DNA of 5,916 nt from Ktedonobacteraceae bacterium (GTDB taxonomy: Bacteria; Chloroflexota; Ktedonobacteria; Ktedonobacterales; Ktedonobacteraceae), in NCBI GenBank assembly GCA_014896635.1, contig JADBKA010000273.1, positions 1 through 5,916 on the forward strand. Reading direction: 5' to 3'. Each line of letters opens with the position of its first letter. Position 1 is the first letter of the stretch. The notes beneath the pieces were generated by a model. The model saw only the letters and a list, made by a program, of their open reading frames with translations. It made no database searches and was not told where the DNA came from. Positions 1 through 4,759 of the stretch are shown here, in pieces. Both the position numbers and the translations under genes were made by a program.

Positions 1-490
1 TGATAACCAGACCGGGGGTGTGTGTCAGCGTCCCTAAGGTAACCAGGCTGAACGCAAAGAGAGCAAGCAAAATAAAGAGAATGCCTAACCAGGACGTCTG
101 CTTGCCTTCCCGCGCTCGCCATCCCAGCAGGCCACCCAGGTCAAATGCTGGCATCGTACTCGCCCAGGAACGACGCTCAATTGTCATCGCAGCACGCTGT
201 GGCACATAGCGACTCGCCGGGACGGTGCGCACCCGCTGCGTCACAGTCATCTCTCTGCCTGTTCTCATTCCTTCAACGCTTCTCACCCTCCTCGATTCTC
301 TCTCTCGCCCCGTTCCTTTTATCCTCTCTATACCGCCATATGCACCTTCTCGTCCACGATAGGATGCAGGACACCCGGCTAACGACGTTCTCCGTTGGCC
401 GGGAATCTGTATACGAGGAGAAGAGAGCCAGAGACCTGCAACTGTGACTGCGAGGGCTATACCTAGAAGCGTAAGCAGGAGAATGATCAT
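1..490 (-). CDS. Membrane protein, N-terminal part (runs off left edge)
   Basis: Read on the minus strand, an uninterrupted frame of 163 codons runs from the ATG at 490-488 to the window edge, so the C-terminus is missing. The start is chosen because AGGAG lies 6 nt upstream and the first residues form a hydrophobic segment (about residues 2-22, beginning MIILLLTLLG). An Arg-rich, low-complexity stretch follows (about 25-133), then a second clear membrane segment at about 134-155 (WLGILFILLALFAFSLVTLG). By the positive-inside rule the basic linker should be cytoplasmic. Residues 45-75 are rich in AGA, AGG and ATA codons and look less gene-like. A shorter product from in-frame ATGs at 268 or 250 is therefore possible, but neither has a well-spaced ribosome-binding site. 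A strong promoter lies upstream (581-609). I do not recognise the family. The existence of a gene here is fairly sure; the exact start is less so. Confidence 0.68.
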   Translation of the reverse strand, partial: MIILLLTLLGIALAVTVAGLWLSSPRIQIPGQRRTSLAGCPASYRGREGAYGGIERIKGTGRERESRRVRSVEGMRTGREMTVTQRVRTVPASRYVPQRAAMTIERRSWASTMPAFDLGGLLGWRAREGKQTSWLGILFILLALFAFSLVTLGTLTHTPGLVI

Positions 491-580
491 CAAAAGCTCC
501 TGAAATAACTGAAATTAATCAACTGGGCAAACCACTTCACCAGAGCGGGCAGTTCCTTACACTCCTGTGGTCTGTTAATA

Positions 581-609
581 ACTATACCATGATATCTCAG
601 CATTTTCAA
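581..609 (-). promoter_or_regulatory. Predicted sigma70-type promoter of the left-edge membrane protein
   Basis: On the minus strand TTGAAA (609-604, 5/6 to consensus) is followed after exactly 17 nt by TATAGT (586-581, 5/6). The predicted transcript would start near 574 and leave a leader of about 84 nt before the ATG at 490. This is one of the best promoter matches in the window and it supports the long version of the downstream gene. Confidence 0.6.
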
Positions 610-637
610 CTATAGATCAGAGACACCTTACCAGCAG

Positions 638-657
638 AAGATCTGGAAGAGGATCTT
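638..657. repeat. Small inverted repeat in intergenic region
   Basis: AAGATC (638-643) and GATCTT (652-657) are perfect inverted 6-bp arms around an 8-nt loop, in the 261-nt gap between the epimerase stop and the membrane-protein start. No T-tract follows on either strand. It could be part of the 3' end of the epimerase transcript or simply chance. Confidence 0.25.
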
Positions 658-688
658 GCACAGGACATACTCCTGGGCTGCACCTCTC

Positions 689-716
689 TGCTCCTGTGAT
701 TGTGCTGGCAGGAGCA
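689..716 (-). terminator. Hairpin downstream of epimerase gene, possible terminator
   Basis: TGCTCCTG (689-696) and CAGGAGCA (709-716) form a perfect 8-bp inverted repeat with a 12-nt loop, 35-63 nt beyond the epimerase stop codon. It is well placed to be the 3' end of that transcript. There is no U-tract after it in the direction of transcription, so it is not a canonical intrinsic terminator. It could be a 3'-stabilising hairpin or a factor-dependent end. Confidence 0.35.
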
Positions 717-751
717 AGCCTTCTGCCGGCAAAATTTTTAGAGACATAGAT

Positions 752-1696
752 TTAACGTAAAGGATTCTTGCGGAGATTGTCAAAGAATTCGATAGTAGCC
801 CTGACACCATCCTCAAACTGCATTTCAGGCTTCCATCCGAGAATGCGCTCGGCTTTGCCACAGTTGAAGTAAGAAAGGTAAATATCACCGGGACGTTTGG
901 GTGCGCGTGTAATCGGCGGCTCATAGCCCGTGATGCGAGCCAGCGTTTTGTAGATCTCGTTGACCGAGACCGGTTTGCCGGTAGCAATACAGAAAACATC
1001 GTTATCGCCACGCCTGAGCGCCTGTACATTCGCCTGCACAACATCTGCCACGTAGACATAATCTTTGCGCTGCTCACCATCCCAGTCAATGCGCACGCCC
1101 TGCCGCGAGAGGAAACGACTGGCAAAAATGGCAATGACGCCGGCCTCACCGCCTGGATCTTGACGCGGACCATAAACGTTCCCATAGCGCAGCGCCGTGT
1201 ACTTCAGGCCATACGCTTCTTTCCAGAAACGCAGGTAGTGCTCGGCAGCCATCTTTGTAATACCATAAGGAGATTCGGGACGTTGCGCCACACCTTCATC
1301 GAGAGGCAGGTGCGCTGGTGTGCCATAGGTTGCACCGGACGAGGCAAAGATGATTTTGCTCACGCCTACGCGGGTACAATTGTTGAGGATATTCAACAGA
1401 CCCAGCACATTGACACGTGCATCAAGCTGCGGGTCCCTGGCCGAGATAGCAACACTATGCTGAGCCGCATGATGGTTGACAATTTGAGGTTTGACTTCAT
1501 CAAAAGCGTGCGCCAGCGCCTCTCCGTCTGTAATATCGACGTGATAGAAGCGGGCCTGTGGATGAACATTGGCCTTTTTACCCCCACCCTCCTGCCAGAG
1601 ATTGTCAACAACAGCCACCTCATGTCCGGCGGCAATGTACTGATCAACAACATGCGAACCGATAAAGCCGGCACCGCCGGTAACGATGATTCTCAA
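752..1696 (-). CDS. NAD-dependent nucleotide-sugar epimerase/dehydratase (extended SDR, GalE-like)
   Basis: A 314-residue cytoplasmic extended short-chain dehydrogenase/reductase, the usual length for UDP-glucose 4-epimerase-type enzymes. The N-terminal Rossmann motif TGGAGFIGSH is at residues 6-15, with an acidic residue at the end of strand beta2 (VVDN, D31) that fits NAD rather than NADP. The active-site Ser region (SSGATYG, 119-125) and the YGITK catalytic pair (Y144, K148) are intact. RYGNVYGPRQ (170-179), KDYVYVADV (211-219) and RPGDI (268-272) are typical of the substrate-binding half. The start is a TTG (1696-1694): family members begin MRI(L/I)VTGGAGFIGSH, so nothing is missing, and a purine-rich AAGGAGAGAGAG stretch precedes it. 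It has its own promoter and is followed by a hairpin, so it is probably monocistronic. The family is certain. The substrate (UDP-glucose, UDP-GlcNAc, UDP-glucuronate or dTDP sugar) cannot be read from the sequence. Confidence 0.95.
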   Translation of the reverse strand: MRIIVTGGAGFIGSHVVDQYIAAGHEVAVVDNLWQEGGGKKANVHPQARFYHVDITDGEALAHAFDEVKPQIVNHHAAQHSVAISARDPQLDARVNVLGLLNILNNCTRVGVSKIIFASSGATYGTPAHLPLDEGVAQRPESPYGITKMAAEHYLRFWKEAYGLKYTALRYGNVYGPRQDPGGEAGVIAIFASRFLSRQGVRIDWDGEQRKDYVYVADVVQANVQALRRGDNDVFCIATGKPVSVNEIYKTLARITGYEPPITRAPKRPGDIYLSYFNCGKAERILGWKPEMQFEDGVRATIEFFDNLRKNPLR

Positions 1697-1731
1697 TGAG
1701 TTCTCTCTCTCCTTCTTCGTTTTCCTGCTCT

Positions 1732-1760
1732 ATTATAGCCGCTGGCAGGAGAACAATCAA
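1732..1760 (-). promoter_or_regulatory. Predicted sigma70-type promoter of the epimerase gene
   Basis: On the minus strand TTGATT (1760-1755, 4/6) is followed after 17 nt by a perfect TATAAT (1737-1732). The predicted start near 1725 leaves a leader of about 28 nt before the TTG start. The -35 box overlaps the TGA stop (1759-1757) of the upstream gene, so the epimerase can be transcribed independently despite the 60-nt gap. Confidence 0.65.
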
Positions 1761-2617
1761 ACAAGTTGCTCCAGAACTGCCTGCAACTCCTGAACAGGTG
1801 CAAGCACGGGGAAAATGTGCAGGCCGGTTTCACGTTCCAGGCGCGCCAGCACTTGCTGGTTCTGAGGATCAGCCATCGCCACTGTCAGGATGTTACGCTC
1901 ACAGCCAAGTGGATAGCAGCACAACTCCTGTGCCAGTTGCGGCTTCATGAGGTGCCACATCTTCTGCGACGTCTGACGGGGCAACAACGAGAGATACGGG
2001 ATACCAAGCCGGTACGCACGCTCAGATAAACTCTCGGCATTTTCGCTAGCGGCCTGTCGCACACTCCTCTCCTTCCCAAAGACACGAGAAACCTTGCAGG
2101 CAGACTCAATACATCGCTGAAAATCGTCATCAGGATCAGGATAGGCGCTATAACCGATGCTCAAAGCCGTCGGGGAGAGTATCCCCTCTCGCGTAATATT
2201 GTGAATTCTCCACAACAATGCTTCCCACAAGCGTTCCTGCACAATCTGCCCTCCTTGCGCATTCGCTGTGAGCAGAAGAAAATAGAAACTTCTCTTGCAG
2301 AGCAGGACAGAGTCCGTTTTACGCACAAGTGTACGTATATCTGTGAGAAAATAATGCAGGCTACGCTCTATTAAAGTTTCCTGCCCATCCTGGCAGAGAG
2401 ATTGCCCTTCACGACCTTCCTCAACTACGGAATCTGACCGATCTCTGTTTTCTTGCGTAAAATGCATTCTGATCACTACTAGCGCAATTTGCTTCACATG
2501 TTCTCCAAGCGTTGACCGCATAACCTCCACCACATCCTGAACGGACTCCACTCGCATATATGGAACTGTATGAATCCTCTCTTGAGAATCTGTAAAGGAA
2601 TTTATTCTCCTCTGCAT
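1757..2617 (-). CDS. Degenerate GGDEF-like domain fused to GspE/PilB N-terminal-type domain
   Basis: A 286-residue soluble protein with two recognisable parts. Residues about 35-180 follow the diguanylate-cyclase fold: a beta1-like strand (QIALVVIRMHF, 43-53), an acidic insertion (55-82), a helix and hairpin region ending KTDSVLLCKRSFYFLLL (100-116), and LSIGYSAYPDPDDDF (152-166), which matches the S-I-G-x-A-x-Y-P strand of GGDEF proteins. The signature itself reads CKRSF (107-111) instead of GGDEF, so cyclase activity is not expected. Residues about 202-284 (RLGIPYLSL, then AQELCCYPLG, LTVAMADP and FPVLAPVQEL) resemble the N-terminal domain of GspE/PilB/MshE assembly ATPases, but no Walker A or ATPase module follows. 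The ATG at 2617 has AAGGA 7 nt upstream. The likely role is regulatory or protein-binding, perhaps linked to type IV pili or secretion; that is inference. Domain calls rest on motif reading alone. Confidence 0.85.
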   Translation of the reverse strand: MQRRINSFTDSQERIHTVPYMRVESVQDVVEVMRSTLGEHVKQIALVVIRMHFTQENRDRSDSVVEEGREGQSLCQDGQETLIERSLHYFLTDIRTLVRKTDSVLLCKRSFYFLLLTANAQGGQIVQERLWEALLWRIHNITREGILSPTALSIGYSAYPDPDDDFQRCIESACKVSRVFGKERSVRQAASENAESLSERAYRLGIPYLSLLPRQTSQKMWHLMKPQLAQELCCYPLGCERNILTVAMADPQNQQVLARLERETGLHIFPVLAPVQELQAVLEQLV

Positions 2618-2651
2618 AGTCCAATCCTTACCTCAGATATCTCATACAGTA

Positions 2652-2679
2652 TTTATGCTTTAATACACAACCTGGTAAA
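2652..2679 (-). promoter_or_regulatory. Weak candidate promoter of the GGDEF-like gene
   Basis: In the AT-rich stretch upstream of 2617, TTTACC (2679-2674, 4/6) is followed after 16 nt by CATAAA (2657-2652, 4/6) on the minus strand. The position is right for a leader of about 30 nt. Both boxes are weak and other registers in the same stretch are possible. Confidence 0.3.
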
Positions 2680-2772
2680 TGAGAAAAGAAGAACACCTTT
2701 TCACTGCGCTAGCGTAGCCTGCCTTGCCCGCCATAATCGGCTCGACACGGCGGATACTTTTGCCAGTTCCCT

Positions 2773-2808
2773 CCTGCCTCGTATTGAAGCAAGGATACCT
2801 GAGGCAGG
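2773..2808 (-). terminator. Extended hairpin downstream of the unrecognised gene, possible terminator
   Basis: CCTGCCTC (2773-2780) and GAGGCAGG (2801-2808) are perfect 8-bp arms. Inside them GTAT (2781-2784) pairs with ATAC (2795-2798), giving a 12-bp stem with a 2-nt bulge and a 10-nt loop. It lies 35-70 nt beyond the stop of the minus-strand gene ending at 2843 and before the promoter region of the next gene, where a transcript end is expected. No T-tract follows on either strand, so intrinsic termination is uncertain. The rest of the 225-nt gap shows nothing clear beyond the weak promoter. Confidence 0.4.
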
Positions 2809-2842
2809 CAGCAAAAGAGGCAGCAATACGGTTACATTTTCG

Positions 2843-3748
2843 TTAAGACTTCTTCGCATGAGTTAAGATCGCTCTCTCTGCGAGGCCACCGCTAGCGCCC
2901 GCTCCATAATACCTGATGAGTAGTTGCAGAGGTTCGAGCAAGGCATTGACCTGAAGCAATGACAGATCAGCTTTTTGAGACAGATCAATCAATAAAGTTG
3001 CAATCTCTGTCTCAGACAGAGAGGGCAGTTTTTGAAACGTTGGCAGAATTTCGCCAAAAATTGCGCATGTATAATTCAGCAGCAGATCGCAGGCAGCGTC
3101 CATGCCGGTAATAGCAGGAATGAGTGTGATCTGATCTGCAAATTGAATAGTGAACGATAATCTTTTGTCATGCTCCTGCCGCCATTTCAGCAGGTGCGCA
3201 TTGATCTGAGCCTGTTCCTTGCGTTCTCTGTGTTCGCGGTACTCGTGGGCAGTTTGCCGGCGCCAGGCAAGGACGCGGGTGCGGCTTTCTCCTGCATCAT
3301 CTATTGCATTCACTGCCCTTGTCGTCCATTTTTTATTCAGCGTCTGCAACAGTCCGGCGGCAGATTCGCCAAGCAGCGCACACAGCGGCCCCAATCGCTC
3401 CAGGCAACGTCTCATATCCTGAAAGCGTGTCCAGACGCGGTAGCGATAGTCCGGCGCATTTTCAGACGAAAAAGCGGCCACTGGCTCATCAATGCAGGCT
3501 GTCAACTCCGGTAAGATTACCTGGTAGAGCGCGCTAACACAGAGAAAAGTATAGCGCATGCTAAACGTCAGGATTTCACTATCATCTGTGCTGGCGCGCC
3601 GCGCAAAATAGCTACGGAATCGCTCAAGCAGAATCAGCAGCGCCGTATTGTCGAACAATGGAGCCGGCTCAGGCGCAGGTTCCTGCGCGCCTGCGATTTT
3701 ACTCGTACACTCGGATTGCGACTTCCTACTTCCCTCCACCACAAACAT
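2843..3748 (-). CDS. Unrecognised helical protein, probably co-transcribed with the Clp N-domain gene
   Basis: A 301-residue protein that I do not recognise. The first 35 residues are hydrophilic with a Pro/Glu/Ala run (EPAPEPAP, about 23-30) and look like a disordered lead-in. The rest is predicted mostly helical, with leucine-rich amphipathic segments and a strongly charged stretch at about 160-195 (for example YREHRERKEQAQ) that could be a coiled coil. No membrane segment, signal peptide or catalytic motif is visible. The only near upstream ribosome-binding site, AGAGG (3753-3749), abuts the ATG at 3748. It is better spaced (6 nt) for the in-frame GTG at 3742, so the true product may be two residues shorter. 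It begins 51 nt after the stop of the Clp N-domain gene, with no hairpin and no clear -35 box between them, so one transcript is likely and a joint role is plausible. The coding call is supported by length and by good continuity of the frame. Confidence 0.75.
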   Translation of the reverse strand: MFVVEGSRKSQSECTSKIAGAQEPAPEPAPLFDNTALLILLERFRSYFARRASTDDSEILTFSMRYTFLCVSALYQVILPELTACIDEPVAAFSSENAPDYRYRVWTRFQDMRRCLERLGPLCALLGESAAGLLQTLNKKWTTRAVNAIDDAGESRTRVLAWRRQTAHEYREHRERKEQAQINAHLLKWRQEHDKRLSFTIQFADQITLIPAITGMDAACDLLLNYTCAIFGEILPTFQKLPSLSETEIATLLIDLSQKADLSLLQVNALLEPLQLLIRYYGAGASGGLAERAILTHAKKS

Positions 3749-3799
3749 CCTCTGATACTTTTATTATCTATTGTACTGAGACTACATAGCCGGGGCAGA

Positions 3800-4390
3800 T
3801 CATATCTGAGTTTCCTGTGGGCCATCTTGCTCACCGCTGCTACCGGCCTGGCCCCCGTTGTATTTTCCCTCTTCCGATTGCGCTTCAGATGGTTCTTGTA
3901 CATTTTCTGTGATTGAAGGGCTTCCTTCTCGTGCTGTTTCTCTTTGCGCCAGTACGTTCATCGTCTCCTGGCGCGCCCTTGCCAGCCTGACGCCGACGCT
4001 CTCCAGAATGCCGGCAGCGATTCCTTCTCCTTCACGTATCAATCCCAGCAGCAGATGCTCGGTACCGAGATAGTAATGATTGAGACGACGTGCTTCATCG
4101 ACTGCCAGTTCAATGACTTTTTTTGCGCGCGGCGTCAGGCCGATCTGCCCTTCAACGATCCTATCTCCATAGCCAATAACAAATTCGATAGCTGTACGCA
4201 CCTTATCCAGGCTCACATCCAGTTTTTGCAATACCTCACCTGCTACGCTCTCAGATTCTTTCACCAGGCCGAGCAGCAGATGCTCGGTGCCGATATAATT
4301 ATGCCGGAAGCGCCGGGCTTCTTCCGCCGCCAGGTGTAGCACTCTTTTAGCCTGATCGGTGAAACGGTCGAAGCGCTCCAGATTGGTCAT
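3800..4390 (-). CDS. Stand-alone double Clp N-domain protein (ClpC N-domain-like)
   Basis: A 196-residue cytoplasmic protein made of the tandem Clp N-terminal repeat of ClpC-type unfoldases: repeat 1 at about 8-70 and repeat 2 at about 85-147, each with the motif (I/L)GTEHLLLGL (33-42 and 108-117). A hydrophilic, Glu/Gln/Gly/Ser-rich tail follows (150-196). There are no Walker motifs, no AAA+ modules and no ClpP-binding loop. The tail reads as disordered sequence rather than decayed ATPase, so this is a complete small protein and not a truncated clpC. In ClpC the N-domain receives substrates and adaptors. The FT, LTPRA and GTEH positions that in Bacillus ClpC bind phospho-arginine (E32 and E106 there) are kept (E36, E111 here). 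It may act as an adaptor or as a competitor for ClpC partners; that is inference. The start is the ATG at 4390 with GGAAAG 4 nt upstream. An in-frame GTG at 4402 would add four residues. Confidence 0.92.
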   Translation of the reverse strand: MTNLERFDRFTDQAKRVLHLAAEEARRFRHNYIGTEHLLLGLVKESESVAGEVLQKLDVSLDKVRTAIEFVIGYGDRIVEGQIGLTPRAKKVIELAVDEARRLNHYYLGTEHLLLGLIREGEGIAAGILESVGVRLARARQETMNVLAQRETAREGSPSITENVQEPSEAQSEEGKYNGGQAGSSGEQDGPQETQI

Positions 4391-4422
4391 ATGTCTTTCC
4401 ACACTCTCATCGCGCAGTGCAT

Positions 4423-4451
4423 ATTATCATGTATAGTTCTCACCAGCGCAA
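4423..4451 (-). promoter_or_regulatory. Predicted promoter of the Clp N-domain gene
   Basis: On the minus strand TTGCGC (4451-4446, 3/6) is followed after 17 nt by GATAAT (4428-4423, 5/6). Transcription would start near 4416, about 26 nt before the ATG. The -10 box is good and the -35 weak. It faces away from the promoter at 4697-4726, making this a divergent control region. Confidence 0.45.
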
Positions 4452-4490
4452 CAGGTACAATAGTATCTTCTTTCTCTTACTATATCCCAC

Positions 4491-4513
4491 AGGCGCTTCC
4501 TTTGCAAGCGCCT
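4491..4513. repeat. Perfect inverted repeat in the divergent intergenic region
   Basis: AGGCGCTT (4491-4498) and AAGCGCCT (4506-4513) are perfect 8-bp arms around a 7-nt spacer. It sits 40 nt upstream of the -35 box of the Clp N-domain gene and is not followed by a T-tract on either strand. That favours a protein-binding site or a cruciform over an intrinsic terminator. Confidence 0.45.
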
Positions 4514-4519
4514 ATGGAG

Positions 4520-4567
4520 ACGCAGAATGTGTACAAAGTCATACGCAAACAGCACATAATTCTGCGT
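4520..4567. repeat. Second inverted repeat in the divergent intergenic region
   Basis: ACGCAGAAT (4520-4528) and ATTCTGCGT (4559-4567) are perfect 9-bp arms with a 30-nt spacer. They start 7 nt after the neighbouring inverted repeat. The wide spacing would suit a pair of operator half-sites or a large RNA stem on a plus-strand leader. No regulator can be named. Confidence 0.4.
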
Positions 4568-4607
4568 TAGTTATAGAAAGAGAAGAGGAGGAGGAGGTAC
4601 ACAAGGA

Positions 4608-4670
4608 ATGTTCTGTCAACCCTTACCAGACTACTTCAAGCTGTTTATGCCGGACAATTTTTCGGACTAA
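4608..4670 (+). CDS. Candidate 20-residue small ORF with very strong ribosome-binding site
   Basis: ATG at 4608 opens a 20-codon frame ending in TAA at 4668-4670 (product begins MFCQPLPDYF, ends MPDNFSD). It is preceded by a purine run with AGGAGGT (4592-4598), the longest anti-Shine-Dalgarno match seen in the window, spaced 9 nt from the ATG. Its stop overlaps the ATG of a second small frame. It lies upstream of the Y-family gene and could be a leader peptide. No convincing plus-strand promoter was found before it and the length gives no statistical support, so this is a candidate only. Confidence 0.3.
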   Translation: MFCQPLPDYFKLFMPDNFSD

Positions 4671-4747
4671 TGGAATGCTCAAAATCAGATTTGCTATTGT
4701 CTATCGGGAAGCCTCTACGCTATAATGCACTGGCAAGAACAAAGTGA
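4670..4747 (+). CDS. Candidate 25-residue small ORF overlapping the previous one
   Basis: ATG at 4670 shares its A with the preceding TAA (TAATG), the usual geometry for translational coupling. The frame codes for 25 residues (begins MECSKSDLLL, ends ALARTK) and stops with TGA at 4745-4747, 12 nt before the start of the Y-family gene. The predicted promoter of that gene lies inside this frame, which argues that at least some transcripts omit it. It may be chance. Confidence 0.2.
   Translation: MECSKSDLLLSIGKPLRYNALARTK
4697..4726 (+). promoter_or_regulatory. Predicted sigma70-type promoter of the Y-family gene
   Basis: TTGTCT (4697-4702, 4/6) is followed after 18 nt by a perfect TATAAT (4721-4726). 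The start would be near 4733, giving a leader of about 27 nt before the ATG at 4760. I see no CGAAC-N4-GTTCG-type LexA box near it. Confidence 0.6.
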
Positions 4748-4759
4748 TAGAAGACCACT

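Noticed and set aside
374..403. Strong stem-loop CCCGGCTAAC / GTTGGCCGGG with a 10-nt loop
   Set aside because: Ten paired bases with one wobble on the plus strand look like a terminator, but there is no T-tract and the site lies inside the minus-strand membrane-protein frame. If that gene starts at 268 or 250 instead, it would deserve another look as a leader structure.
145..447. Plus-strand 100-codon frame near the left edge
   Set aside because: It is antisense to the membrane-protein frame, which has a better ribosome-binding site, a promoter and hydrophobic segments. The plus-strand product has Ser/Leu-rich composition typical of a shadow.
490..540. Tiny GTG-started minus-strand frame (16 codons) whose TGA overlaps the ATG at 490
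   Set aside because: The stop/start overlap is attractive, but there is no ribosome-binding site at a proper distance and the frame is too short to support.
628..1185. Minus-strand 185-codon frame overlapping the end of the epimerase
   Set aside because: Most of it is a frame-shifted shadow of the epimerase. Its tail beyond 752 has no independent start or motif.
1160..1699. Plus-strand 179-codon frame opposite the epimerase
   Set aside because: It lies wholly antisense to a well-conserved enzyme gene, has no recognisable motif, and is explained by the codon structure of the opposite strand.
1945..2624. Additional minus-strand frames of 61 and 67 codons within the GGDEF-like gene
   Set aside because: They are out-of-frame shadows of the 286-residue protein without independent signals.
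4417..4725. Plus-strand 102-codon frame in the divergent intergenic region
   Set aside because: It begins inside the promoter of the Clp N-domain gene, has no ribosome-binding site, and its Glu run is just the translation of the purine-rich site before the small ORF.
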